The notes below the pieces were generated by a model. The model worked only from the letters and a program-made list of their open reading frames with translations, did no database searches and was not told the DNA's origin. A DNA stretch of 64,000 bases, taken from the NCBI GenBank assembly GCA_028551475.1, contig JAKISB010000011.1, positions 486,800 through 550,799 of the forward strand, written 5' to 3'. The DNA comes from Casuarina equisetifolia. Its lineage: Eukaryota > Streptophyta > Magnoliopsida > Fagales > Casuarinaceae. Positions 26,001 to 38,090 of this stretch are shown piece after piece; the first letter of the stretch is position 1; every line of letters begins with the position of its first letter. A program made the translations under genes and the position numbers.

Positions 26001-26549
26001 TTCCCCGCCGTCTTTTTTTGTGTTCTAAGAGGGTCGTGTTAAGTTCACAGATAATGATCTTGCTCCCCAAGACCTATGGCCGCAATTATATCGTAGAAGA
26101 CAAAAAAATGTCTTAAAAGCATAGTTATTGTCTTTCCATATTTAAAGATCACGACGGTCAATCCGAAGATATTTGTATTACTGCCCAAACAACTTTGTGC
26201 AAGGATAGCATAAAAGACGGAAGAAATGGTTTTAACCCATAACAAATAACTAATACACTGCATATGATCTAACCTCATCCAAAGACCGGTAGTTATCAGC
26301 GATCCTCGAGTATCTCCTATCCAATTTTCTTTGTGGCCGAGGTGGTGGCTCCGATCGATAATTGAAAGAAGCTTGCGACCCATAATTAAAAGAAGACGAG
26401 GGCGGCGTCGCTTGGGGGTGCTGAGGAGTGTAATATGGATGCGGCAGAGGATACGCCGTCGGCGGATAACCATACTGATTCCATGTTGCAGAATCACCAG
26501 ACCCGCCCAAATCTCTCCTGCCGGACCCTCTCGAGCTTTTAGCCCCCAT
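23047..26549 (-). CDS. RGLG: RGLG-type RING E3 ubiquitin ligase with copine/vWA domain
   Basis: Membrane-anchored E3 ligase family (RING domain ligases; Arabidopsis members act in hormone, drought and K63-ubiquitin signalling). Minus-strand exons: 26549-26274, 25034-24950, 24870-24730, 24615-24502, 24397-24300, 24210-24131, 24060-23955, 23845-23718, 23634-23400, 23277-23221 and 23127-23047. They sum to 1401 nt (466 aa) in frame. MGAKSS at the N-terminus fits N-myristoylation of Gly2. A Pro/Tyr-rich linker (to about 70) precedes the copine/vWA domain, about 92-345, with a MIDAS-like [16 protein letters not shown] and [11 protein letters not shown] Ser-rich linker has three QHSSS(F/I) repeats. 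The C-terminal C3HC4 RING (about 421-466) shows CPIC, CGHQTCCDC and CPIC. A 5'-UTR intron is likely (donor near 26652, acceptor near 26581). The paralogue number is not assignable by eye. Confidence 0.95.
25937..25966. repeat. Uninterrupted G30 tract in RGLG intron 1
   Basis: Thirty consecutive G follow a poly-T run and a TG-rich stretch, inside the 1.24-kb first coding intron (26273-25035). On the transcribed sense strand this is C30; the other strand can form G-quadruplexes. Its true length is uncertain because such tracts are hard to sequence. Confidence 0.95.
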
Positions 26550-27488
26550 CAAAAATGGAACTCAACCGGAACTCCTCCTGTAGATAACAAAATCAATCTC
26601 TTTGAAACCCACCAAGGCAATTGAAGAAGTAATGGAATTCGGCAATATTTACCTGAAAATTGTATCGGATACCAAAAGAGAGCTTACAAAGGACTCTCTG
26701 GATCAGAGGATGAAGGTCAACTCAATGGTCTACCAAAACAATACGTGACCAATGCAACTTCTGCAGAATCACCAAGAACATATATACAACAATCGTGCAA
26801 TAAGAAACCTTGAGAAAAATTCTAACCAATATAAAACAAAGACCAAGACACAAAGAAGTCCGGCGGCTAGCGACGACCGAGTCCACAAACGCCGACCACT
26901 GAAATCCCGTCCTGTAAAAACACGTGAAATTTCGCAAGTTTTCCGAAACTTCGCAGGACCCTCGAGAAAACTCTAATTGAAGACGAATTGACAAACTGGG
27001 TTCTGGTTCTCACACACCACTAATAAAGAGACAACTTAGGACAGCAAGTTTGATTAAACAAGAAGACAACTTCGGTTTAAAAACAAAAAAGTAGCTGATG
27101 TATCAGCTCATACGTAAACTCGCAGCAAGTTAACCGAAGAGCTACGCAAGACTGGTCAACCACGACTCATCCATCCACTATTTCATTTCAACGACTAAGA
27201 ATTAAAAGATAATAAACTTGTTGTAAATTGTAATCCCAGACAAACTAATCTACCCATAATCTCAAACTTCTCGATACTGAAGTTATGTTATTCATTCTTT
27301 AAAGTTATCCTGGCCTCAATGATAGCTAAACCAGATACGACCTCCCTTCCTCTGTAACTTTCTAAGTTATATTCAAATCTGCGAAGTACAAGTGCAGTTT
27401 CCATGGCGTTTTCTTTCAAGAATTTGGCATCGTAATTGTTCCAAAACTTAACTTGATTCTAGATCGTTGAATTATCCGAACACAGAGA
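26550..27488. other. RGLG 5' UTR and upstream region
   Basis: On the minus strand, the first hundred or so bases hold the 5' UTR with a probable short intron (about 26652-26581). The rest is presumably promoter. Several frames are open here but none resembles a known protein. Confidence 0.5.
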
Positions 27489-27839
27489 TTGGAAAGAAAT
27501 CGGAGTTGCCCCCAGACTTTCTCGGTGACTTCTATTAATACCGAAATCCATCCAGATACCAAGATTGAAACAAAGTTGGCAACGCCTTCTGGGCAACAAG
27601 TAGTTTATTTCCGGATTTTTCTGGAGTCTGCAAGCTATAATTTTAAATTCAAGCTTTTGGTTGAGATTGGTAAGGGAGATGATAAAGTCAAGCCTAGACT
27701 CAGGGTGGGCATGTGGGCAGTGATTAAGCGCGGCACAATCGCTAGTTTGAACACACAATTTAAAAATACGTGGGGCGAGAAATTTGATGCTTCGGCGACA
27801 TCACATGGGTCTAATGATTTGGTGGTAACTTGGGGTTAA
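27489..27839 (+). CDS. Unrecognised ORF, possible gene fragment
   Basis: Open for 116 codons to TAA at 27837-27839. The frame opens with TTG and the first in-frame ATG is late, so as drawn it lacks a good start; an upstream exon would be needed. The predicted product is mixed hydrophilic and aromatic (for example VVYFRIFLESASYNFKFKLLVEIG and ending VVTWG). It is not low-complexity and looks coding rather than accidental. I do not recognise a family. It could be the last exon of a gene, an orphan ORF or a transposon remnant. Confidence 0.3.
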   Translation: MERNRSCPQTFSVTSINTEIHPDTKIETKLATPSGQQVVYFRIFLESASYNFKFKLLVEIGKGDDKVKPRLRVGMWAVIKRGTIASLNTQFKNTWGEKFDASATSHGSNDLVVTWG

Positions 27840-28701
27840 AAGGCAGTGACGAGGAATGGGAAAGCGGCAGAGGCGTCCACAGAGTCTGGAAAATGACAAG
27901 AGTCATGGAGATCCACGCTGCGATCGCGGCGGGGTTGGGTTAGCTGAAACGTGATCCTTATCATTTGGTAAGTAGGCCGGTTTATAATGTATCACCACAA
28001 CTCCTTCAATTATTGAGTCCTCCTTTTATTTCTTTTGGTTGGTATATTCCAATCAGCATTCATTACCTTTTGTCTGTAGGACTTGAGGCATCAGAGAGTG
28101 GGTCCGAGGTATCTCCTACCTATCGTTACTTTTTAACCTTAAGCTTAAATTTCGTCTTGTAGTTGATATAACATCTTATGATTTAGAATATCTAAACAGA
28201 CAAATATGTTTGTTAATCACTTAGTTCTTGTAAAAGTTCTATATATTTTCTCTAATTAGCTGGTTATATCAGTTTAACTGATTAGGTTAAGTGGTTAAAA
28301 GGTTAAAAAATAAAACACACCATTATTCAAAAATCCCAATTGTGATTGTATGGTTTCCTTGAGTCCCCGAACAACCATAATCAATTTGACTTTCACTTAC
28401 TTTCTGTATCTTACGGAATACGTATGTCAAGTAAGCTCTTCTGAAATATTAAAGTGGAGATCGCTGTCAAAACATGCAAGTCATAATCAATCGAGTAAAG
28501 AGTGAGATTTAAGAAAAGATGAATAACAGCTAAAAAGGGAGATTTTATATAATCAAATGTAACACTTGGGCTAAGCGTAGAGTTGGTAATTTTACTTACA
28601 TCTCACCCTTTGGAGCCCAGGTATCATCATATAATGCTTACAAAATAAAAGAAACTTGAATACCGGAAGAAAAGCTTCTATACCTAACAAAATTAAGCGA
28701 A
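27840..28701. other. Intergenic up to the assembly gap
   Basis: AT-rich sequence with no recognised gene or repeat. It is the last unique sequence before the satellite array, and the transition itself lies inside the gap. Confidence 0.5.
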
Positions 28702-29201
28702 NNNNNNNNNNNNNNNNNNNNNNNNNNNNNNNNNNNNNNNNNNNNNNNNNNNNNNNNNNNNNNNNNNNNNNNNNNNNNNNNNNNNNNNNNNNNNNNNNNN
28801 NNNNNNNNNNNNNNNNNNNNNNNNNNNNNNNNNNNNNNNNNNNNNNNNNNNNNNNNNNNNNNNNNNNNNNNNNNNNNNNNNNNNNNNNNNNNNNNNNNNN
28901 NNNNNNNNNNNNNNNNNNNNNNNNNNNNNNNNNNNNNNNNNNNNNNNNNNNNNNNNNNNNNNNNNNNNNNNNNNNNNNNNNNNNNNNNNNNNNNNNNNNN
29001 NNNNNNNNNNNNNNNNNNNNNNNNNNNNNNNNNNNNNNNNNNNNNNNNNNNNNNNNNNNNNNNNNNNNNNNNNNNNNNNNNNNNNNNNNNNNNNNNNNNN
29101 NNNNNNNNNNNNNNNNNNNNNNNNNNNNNNNNNNNNNNNNNNNNNNNNNNNNNNNNNNNNNNNNNNNNNNNNNNNNNNNNNNNNNNNNNNNNNNNNNNNN
29201 N
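28702..29201. other. Assembly gap (500 N)
   Basis: Exactly 500 N. A round fixed size means the true length is unknown. It hides the left edge of the satellite array. Confidence 1.
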
Positions 29202-30785
29202 AATGCATGGATGGTGATCTAGGGTGATTTTAAGGAAAAATAGAAGACATCATTGTCTGGGGCAGAATCGTCCAATCAGTAGCAAAACAATACAAGTACC
29301 TCCGTTTTTGCTCAAAACTGGGGGATTGACTGTCTGATCATCGCCAAGCTTAGAAGTACTTGAAATAGTAAAAATTTTGCACTGAAAATGGCAAAAAATA
29401 GAAAATTATTTATACAATTCTTAAGAAAATATTTAACTATACAAAAAAAAATAAAACATAACATCAAAGAGATCAAGATGCGGCAAACGACTTTCACCAT
29501 TTTAATTAGAATGCATGGACGGTGATGTAAGGCAATTTTGAGGAAAATCAGAAGGACTTGTTGTCAAGGGCAAATTCCTCCAATTTGTAGGGACAAAATA
29601 CAAGTACCTCCGCTTTTACTGAAAACTGGTGGAAACACTGTCTGATTGTCACAAAGCTTAGAAGTACTTTAAATAGTAAAAAATATTAACTGGAAATGGA
29701 AAAAAAATGTAAAATTATTTCTTCAATTTTTATGAAAATATTTAAATATACAAAAAAATAAAAAATAACATCAAAGAGATCAAGACGCGGCAAACGGCTT
29801 TCACCATTTTAATTAGAATGCATGGATGGTGATCTAGCGTGATTTTAAGGAAAAACAGAAGACCTCATTGTCAGGGGCAAAATCGTCCAGTGAGTGGCAA
29901 AAAAATACGAGTACCTCTGTTTTTGCTCAAAACTGGTGGAAACACTGTCTGACTGTCACAAAGTTTAGAAGTGCTTTAAATTTCAAAAAATATTAACTGG
30001 AAATGGAAAAAAAAATCAAAATTATTTCATGAATTTTTATGAAAATATATAAATATACAAAAAAATAAAAAATAACATCAAAGAGATCAAGACGCGAAAA
30101 ATGAATTTCACCATCTTAATTAGAATGCATGGACGGTGATCTAGGGCAATTTTAAGGAAAAATAGATGACCTTATTGTCAAGGGCAAAATCGTCCAATTA
30201 GTGGCAAAAAAATACGAGTACCTCCGTTTTTGCTCAAAACTGATGGAAACACTCTTTGATCACCACAAAGGGTAGAAGCACTTGAAATAGTAAAAAAATT
30301 AAGTGGAAATGGCAAAAAATGAAAAATTATGTCGTGAATTTTTATGAAAATATATAAATATACAAAAAAAATAATATCAAAGAGATTCAGACGCGGCAAA
30401 TGAGTTTCACCATTTTAATTAGAATGCATGATGGTGATCAAGGGCAATTTTGAGGAAAAACAGAAGGCCTCATTGTCAGGGGCAAAATCGTCCAGTTTGT
30501 GGCGACAAAATAGGAGTACCTCCGTTTTTGCTCAAAACTGGTGGAAACACTGTCTGATCGTCACAAAGCTTAGAAGTACTTTAAATAGTAAAAAATATTA
30601 ACTGGAAATGGAAAAAAATGCAAAATTATTTCGTCAATTTTTATGAAAATATTTAAATATACAAAAAAATAAAAAATAACATCAAAGAGATCAAGACGCA
30701 ACATATGGCTTTCACAATTTTAATTAGAATGGATGGATGGTGATCTAGCCCGATTTTAAGGAAAACCAGAAGACCTCATTGTCAG

Positions 30786-32052
30786 TGATGCGGATGCACT
30801 TAAGGCCCAATATTATGAGTTTCAATATCAAAGAATTAAGAGTTCACAACATAATCCAATGGGTCCAAGAAGGCCAAGGTTGAAGAAGCAGCCCAAGAAT
30901 ATTCCATAGCATCTCTACAGGCTTTAATATAGGGGGTTTCCTAAATAATTGTTGAGTCCTTAATTTCTTAGGTTTAATTTATTGTTTGAGAATATTTCCT
31001 TTTGTTTGGTTTTCTATAATTGTCTAGATTCCTGATTTATCCAGGTTTCCATACTTGTCAGATTTCTAATTTGTCTAGGATTCCTTATTTGTCAGAATCC
31101 AGATTTGTTAAGACTTTCTTAATTATAAGGATTCTTGATTTATCAAGATCCTTCTAGAATTGATGCGGATGCACTTAAGGCCCAATATTACGAGTTCCAA
31201 TATCAAAGAATTAAGAGTTCACAACATAATCCAATAGGTCCAAGAAGGCCAAGGTTGAAGAAGCAGCCCAAGAATATTCCATAGCATCTCTCACTTGATG
31301 CGAATGTTATGGTGGGCTTGAGCGAGCTCGAGTTTAGAAAATATGCAAAAATCGTTTTTTTGGTGTTTTGGTTTTTTTGTGGGAAAAAGTGAGTGTTTGG
31401 TAGGGAGGAAGGGAGAAAAAAAAATAGGAATAATCAAAATAAAAGGATAGATGCCAACAAGCTCCAAGACGTAAAGGCAACGCCACCAGTCAAGGAGGTG
31501 TTCCACCACCAATCCTTGGCAAGAATTGGATAAAGGATGCAAAAGTTGATCACACAACTTTGGGGTTTCTATTCTCTGGAAAACAACCCCCTTACAATTG
31601 AAACAATGCTCCCTTTAAATAGGTAGCTAAACCTAATTCTAGAAGGATCCTGGTAAATCAGGAATCCTTAAAACCTAATTCTAGAAGGATCTTGATAAAT
31701 CAAGAATCCTTATAATTAAGAAAGTCTTAACAAATATGGATTCTGACAAATAAGGAATCCTAGACAAACCAGAAATATGACAAGTATGAAAACCTAGATA
31801 AATTAGGAATCTAGACAGTTATAGAAAACCAAACAAAAGGAAATATTCTCAAACAATAAATTAAACCTAAGAAATTAAGGACTCAACAATTATTTAGGAA
31901 ACCCCCCATATTAAAGCTTGCAGAGATGCTATGGAATATTCTTGGGCTGCTTCTTCAACCTTGGCCTTCTTGGACCCATTGGATTATGTTGTGAACTCTT
32001 AATTCTTTGATATTGGAACTCGTAATATTGGGCCTTAAGTGCATCCGCATTA
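30786..32052. mobile_element. Rearranged palindromic LTR insertion flanked by GTCAG target duplication
   Basis: A 1267-bp insertion in a monomer, flanked by GTCAG at 30781-30785 and 32053-32057. It contains three LTR pieces of the family at 36708-39524. These are LTR start, forward (30786-31160); LTR start again, forward (31161-31291); and an entire LTR in reverse (32052-31296). Four bases (CACT, 31292-31295) match the first primer-site bases beyond the LTR. Both outer ends are LTR 5' termini (TGATGCGG left; reverse of TAATGCGG right, one C-to-T change). The reverse LTR has an internal ~43-bp duplication near 31629-31713. There is no internal coding region. It is probably an aberrant reverse-transcription or self-integration product that was then inserted by integrase. 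Confidence 0.85.
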
Positions 32053-32474
32053 GTCAGGGGCAAAATCGTCTAGTGAGTGGCGAGAAAATACGAGTCCCTC
32101 TGTTTTTGCTCAAAACTAGTGAAAACATTGTCTGACCATCACAAAACTTAGAAGTACTTGAAATAGTAAATAATATTTATTGGAAATGGAAAAAAATTCT
32201 AAATTATTTCTTGAATTTTTATGAAAATATATAAATATACAAAAAAATAAAAAATAATATCAAAGAGATCAAGACGCGGCAAATGGGTTTCACCATTTTA
32301 ATTAGAATGCATGGACGGTGATCTAGGGTGCTTTTGAGGAAAAACAGAACAACTCATTGTCAAGGGCAGAATCGTCCAGTGAGTGGCGAAAAAATACGAG
32401 TACCTTCGTCACAAAGCTGAGAAGAACTTTAAATAGTAAACAATATTAAATGGAAATGGGAAAAAATGCAAAAT

Positions 32475-35400
32475 TATTTCATCAATTTTTTTGACAATAT
32501 ATAAATGTACAAAAAAATTAAAAATAATATCAAAGAGATCAAGACGCGGCAAATGGGTTTCACCATTTTAATTAGAATGCATGGATGGTGATCTAGGGTG
32601 ATTTCAAGGAAAAACAGAAGACATCATTGTCTGGGGCGGAATCGTCCAATTAGTAGCGAAACAATACGAGTACCTCCGTTTTTGCTCAAAACTGGGGGAT
32701 TGACTGTCTAATCATTGCCAAGCTTAGAAGTACTTGAAATAGTAAAAATTCTGCACTGAAAATGGCAAAAAATAGAAAATTATTTCTACAATTCTTAAGA
32801 AAATATTTAAATATACAAAAAAAATAAAAAATAACATCAAAGAGATCAAGACGCGGCAAACGACTTTCACCATTTTAATTAGAATGCATGGACGGTGATG
32901 TAGGGCGATTTTGAGGAAAAACAGAAGGCCTTATTGTCAGGGGCAAAATCCTCCAATTTGTTGCGACAAAATAGAAGTACCTCCGCTTTTACTAAAAACT
33001 AGTGCAAACACTGTCTAATCGTCACAAAGCTTAGAAGTACTTTAAATAGTAAAAAATATTAACTGGAAATGGAAAAAATGCAAAATTATTTCTTCAATTT
33101 TTATGAAAATATTTAAATATACAAAAAAATAAAAAATAACATCAAAGAGATCAAGACGCGGCAAACGACTTTCACCATCTTAATTAGAATGCATGGACGG
33201 TGATCTACGAAGATTCTGAGGAAAAACAGAAGGCCTCATTGTCATGTGCAAAATCGTCCAGTTAGTGGCGAAAAAGTACGAGTACCTCTGTTTTTGCTGA
33301 AAACTGGTGGAAACACTCTCTGATCACCATAATGGTTAGAAGTACATCAAATGGTAAAAATTATTAAGTGGAAATGGAAAAAAATGAAAAATTATTTCAT
33401 GAATTTTTATGAAAATATATAAATATAGAAAAAAAAAATAACATGAAAGAGATCAAGTCGCGGCAAACGGCTTTCACTATTTTAATTAGAATGGATGGAC
33501 GGTGATCTAGCGTGATTTGGAGGAAAAACAGAAGATCTCATTGTCAGGGGCAAAATCGTCCAGTCAGTGGTGAAAGAATATGAGTACCTCCATTTTTGTT
33601 CAAAAGTAGGGGATTGACTGTCTGATCGTCACATAGCTTAGAAGTACATGAAATTGTAAAACATTTTTTCTGAAAATGGTAAAAAATAGAAAATTATTTC
33701 AACAATTCTTATGAAAATATTTAAATATACAAAAAAATAAAAAATAACATCAAAGAGATCAAGACGCGGCAAACGGCTTTCACCATTTTAATTAGAATGC
33801 ATGGACAGTGATCTAGCACGATTTTGAGGAAAAACAGAAGACCTCATTGTCAGGGGCAGAATCGTCCAGTGAATGGCGAAAAAATACGACTACCTCTGTT
33901 TTTGCTCAAAACTGGTGGAAACACTGTTTGATCGTGACAAAGCTTAGGTGAGTTTTAAATAGTAAAAAATATTAACTGGAAGTGGGAAAAAATGAAAAAT
34001 TATTTCGTCAATTTTTTTGAAAATTTATAAATGTACAAAAAAAATAAAAATAATATCAAAGAGATCAAGATGCGGCAAATGGGTTTCACCATTTTAATTA
34101 GAATGCATGGATGGTGATCTAGGGTGATTTTAAGGAACAACAGAACACCTCATTGTTAGGGGCAGAATCGTCCAGTCATTGGCGAAAAAATATGAGTACC
34201 TCGATTTTTGCTCAATATTGGGGGATTGATTGTCTGATCGTCGCCAAGCTTAGAAGTACTTGAAATAGTAAAAAATATGCACTGAAAATGGCAAAAAATA
34301 GAAAATTATTTCTACAATTCTTAAGAAAATATTTAAATATACAAAACAATAAAAAATAACATCAAGGAGACCAAGACGCGGCAAACGGCTTTCAGCATTT
34401 TAATTAGAATGCATGGATGGTGATCTAGCGCGATTTTGAGGAAAAACAGAAGGCCTTATTGTCAGAGGCAAAATCCTCCAGTTTGTGGTGACAAAATAGA
34501 AGTACCTCTGCTTTTACTGAAAACTGGTGGAAACACTGTCTGATCGTCACAAAGCTTAGAAGTACTTTAAATAGTAAAAAATATTAATTGGAAATGGAAA
34601 AAAATGCAAAATTATTTCTTCAATTTTTATGAAAATATTTAAATATACAAAAAATAACATCAAAGTGATCAAGATGCGGTAAATGAGTTTCACCATTTTA
34701 ATTAGAATGCATGACGGTGATCTAGGGCAATTTTGAGAAAAAACAGAAGGCCTCATTGTTAGGGATAAAATTGTCTAGTTTTTGGCGACAAAATAGGAGT
34801 ACCTCTGTTTTTGCTGAAAACTGGTGGAAACACTGTCTAATAGTCACAAAGCTTAGAAGTACTTTAAATAGTAAAAAATATTAACTGGAAATGAAAAAAA
34901 ATGCAAAATTATTTCTTCAATTTTTATGAAAATATTTAAATATACAAAAAAATAACATCAAAGAGATCAAGATGCGGCAAATGAGTTTCACCATTTTAAT
35001 TAGAATGCATGACGGTGATCTAGGGCGATTTTGAGAAGAAACAGAAGATGTCATTGTCGAGGACAAAATCGTCTAGTGAGTGGCGAAAAAATACGAGTAC
35101 CTCTATTTTTGCTCAAAACTGGTCGAAACACTGTTTGACCGTTACAAAGCTTAAAAGTACTTTAAATAGTAAATAATATTTACTAGAAATGAAAAAAATT
35201 CTAAATTATTTCTTCACTTTTTATGATATATATAAATATATAAAAAAATAAAAAAATAATATCAAACAGATCAAGACGCGGCAAATGGGTTTCACCATTT
35301 TAATTAGAATGCGTGGACGGTGATCTAGGGTGCTTTTGAGGAAAAACAGAAGAACTCATTGTCAAGGGCAGAATCGTCCAGTGAGTGGCGAAAAAATACG

Positions 35401-36707
35401 AGTACCTCCGTTATTGCTTAAAACTGGTGGAAACACTGTCTAATCGTCACAAAGCTTAGAAGAACTTTAAATAGTAAAAAATATTAAATGGAAATGGGAA
35501 AAAATGCAAAATTATTTCGTCAATTTTTTTGACAATATATAAATGTACAAAAAAATTAAAAATAATATCAAAGAGATCAAGACGCAGCAAATGGGTTTCA
35601 CCATTTTAATTAGAATGCATGGATGGTGATCTAGGGTGATTTTAAGGAACAACAGAAGACCTCATTGTCATGGGCAGAATCATCCAGTCAATGAAGAAAA
35701 AATATGACTACCTCCGTTTTTGCTCAATACTGGGGGATTGATTGTCTGATCGTCGCCAAGCTTAGAAGTACTTTAAATAGTAAAAATTCTGCACTGAAAA
35801 TGGCAAAAAATAGAAAATTATTTCTACAATTCTTAAGAAAATATTTAAATATACAAAAAAAATAAAAAATAACATCAAAGAGATCAAGACGCGGCAAATG
35901 ACTTTCACAATTTTAGTTAGAATGCACGGACGATGATGTAGGGCGATTCTGAGGAAAACCAGAAGGCCTTATTGTTAGGGGCAAAATCCTCCAGTTTGTG
36001 GCGACAAAATAGAAGTACCTCTGCTTTCACTGAAAACTGGTGGACACATTGTCTAATCGTCACCAAGCTTAGAAGTACTTTAAATAGTAAAAAATATTAA
36101 CTAGAAATGGAAAAAAATGCAAAATTATTTCATGAATTTTTATGAAAATATTTAAATATACAAAAAAAAAATAACATCAAAGAGATCAAGACGCGGCAAA
36201 TGGCTTTCACAATTTTAATTAGAATGGATGGACGGTGATCTAGTGCGATTTTGAGGAAAAGCAGAAGCCCTCATTGTCAGGGGCAAAATCGTCCAGTCAC
36301 TAGCGAAAGTATACGAGCACCTTTGTTTTTGCTCAAAATTGGGGGATTGACAGTCTGATCCTCGCACAGCTTAGAAGTACATGAAATAGTAAAAAATATT
36401 CACTGAAAATGGCAAAAAGAAGAAAATTATTTCATCAATTCTTATGAAAATATTTAAATATACAGTAAAAAATAAAAAATAACATCAAAGAGATCAAGAC
36501 GCGGCAATCGGCTTTCACCATTTTAATTAGAATGCGTGGACGGTGATGTAGCACAATTTTGTGAAAAAACAGAAGACGTCATTGTCGGGGACAAAATCGT
36601 CTAGTGAGTGGCGAAAAAATACGAGTACCTCTATTTTTGCTCAAAACTAGTCGAAACACTATCTGACTGTTACAAAGCTTAGAAGTACTTTAAATAGTAA
36701 ATAATAT
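32475..36707 (+). repeat. Five-monomer higher-order repeat (~1.52 kb)
   Basis: Monomer variants recur every fifth monomer. The variant with AAATGTACAAAAAAA occurs at 32503, 34030 and 35541 (spacing 1527 and 1511). The variant with CTC(C/T)GCTTT in place of CTCCGTTTTTG occurs at about 32984, 34509 and 36022 (1525 and 1513). A third, with CTATTTTTGCTCAAAACT and GTCGAAACACT, occurs near 35100 and 36630. Each is followed by the matching neighbours, so it is a true HOR and not chance similarity. Some units differ in one position, for example the monomer at 36330. Confidence 0.85.
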
Positions 36708-37430
36708 TGATGCGGATGCACTTAAGGCCCAATATTACAAGTTCCAATATCAAAGAATTAAGAGTTCACAACATAATCCAATGGGTCCAAAAAGGCCAAG
36801 GTTGAAGAAGCAGCCCAAGAATATTCCATATCATCTCTGTAGGCTTTAATATGGGGGGTTTCAAAAATAATTGTTGAGTCCTTAATTTCTTAGGTTTAAT
36901 TTATTGTTTGAGAATATTTTCTTTTATTTGGTTTTCCATAATTATCTAGGTTCCTGATTTATCTGGGTTTCCATACTTGTTAGATTTCTAATTTGTTTAG
37001 AATTCTTTATTTGTCAGAATCCAGATTTTTTAAGACTTCCTTAATTATAGGGATTCTTGATTTGTCTGGATCCTTCTAGAATTAGGTTTAGCTACCTATT
37101 TAAAGGGAGCATTGTTTCAGTTGTAAGGAGAGTTGTTTTCCAGAGAATAGAAACCCGAAAGTTGTGTGATCAACTTTTGCATCCTTTATCCAATTCTTGC
37201 CAGGGATTGGTGGTGGAACACCTCCTTGACTGGTGGCATTGCCTTTACGTCTTGGAGCTTGTTGGCATCGATCCTTTTATTTTGATTATTCCTATTTTCA
37301 TTTTTTTTCCCTTCCTCCCTACCAAACACTCACTTTTTCCCACAAAAAAAAACCAAAACACCAAAAAAAAATGATTTTTACATATTTTCTAAACCCGAGC
37401 TCGCTCAAGCCCACCATAACATTCGCATCA
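36708..37430 (+). repeat. 5' LTR of the gag-only element
   Basis: 723 bp, TG...CA. It shares its first part with both forward fragments at 30786-31291 and the whole of it, reversed, with 31296-32052. The family has therefore inserted here at least twice. Confidence 0.93.
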
Positions 37431-37478
37431 AGTGGTAATCAAAGCCTAGGTTATTCTTATGAGTGAGCTCTTTTCAAG

Positions 37479-37991
37479 ATGTTTAAATCGGGTGACAATT
37501 TTTCGTCGCATTATTGTGGCCATTATTCAACAATTCCACCATGGGAAGTTGGAAACAAAATTTTTTCTCTTGAGTTAGGTGAGGTAAAGGAGCAACTTTC
37601 TGACGTCGTCAAGAAGTTGCAAGCCTTTTACCAAGGCAACCAAGATGAAAGACAACAAAGGAGGAGGCGGCAAGATGATGATAGCTTGCGTGACAAGATC
37701 CCAGAATTTAAAGGTACTCTTGATCCCAATGATTTTATTGATTGGCTATGTGATATTGAAAGGGTGTTTGAGCTCCAAGCATATGATGATAAGAAGAAAT
37801 ATAAGGTTGTTGTTCTTCATCTCAAAGAATTTGCTTCTTTGTGGTGGGAGAATATTAAGAAACAAAGAGAACGAGATGGAAAGGAAAAGGTCTGTTCATG
37901 GGAGAAACTGAAGAAGTTACTCCAAAGGCGCTTCTTGCCCAAAGATTTCAAGCAAGACCATGTTGACGTGTGCAAGATCAACAAATCCTAA
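37479..37991 (+). CDS. Gypsy-type gag protein of the gag-only element
   Basis: A 170-codon ORF starting at ATG 37479, 48 bp after the LTR. It contains the conserved retrotransposon gag core: IPEFKGTLDPNDFIDWL, then LHLKEFASLWWENIKKQ, then SWEKLKKLLQRRFLPKDF. The N-terminal part has a charged segment (DERQQRRRRQDDDS). No zinc knuckle is present in this frame. It is probably shorter than the ancestral gag, because a stop occurs shortly after the core and the following ORF begins 99 bp downstream. Confidence 0.9.
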   Translation: MFKSGDNFSSHYCGHYSTIPPWEVGNKIFSLELGEVKEQLSDVVKKLQAFYQGNQDERQQRRRRQDDDSLRDKIPEFKGTLDPNDFIDWLCDIERVFELQAYDDKKKYKVVVLHLKEFASLWWENIKKQRERDGKEKVCSWEKLKKLLQRRFLPKDFKQDHVDVCKINKS

Positions 37992-38090
37992 AGCCAAGAC
38001 CCACAATGTAACCAAAAAAAAGATTGTGCTTTTTCATATTCCAAGTACCAACAACAGAACAACTACAATTATGACAAAGAAGACTATGAT

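Noticed and set aside
26045..26994. Several ORFs around the RGLG first exon on both strands
   Set aside because: They are shadows of the Pro-rich first exon or untranslated upstream sequence; none joins the reading frame or resembles a protein.
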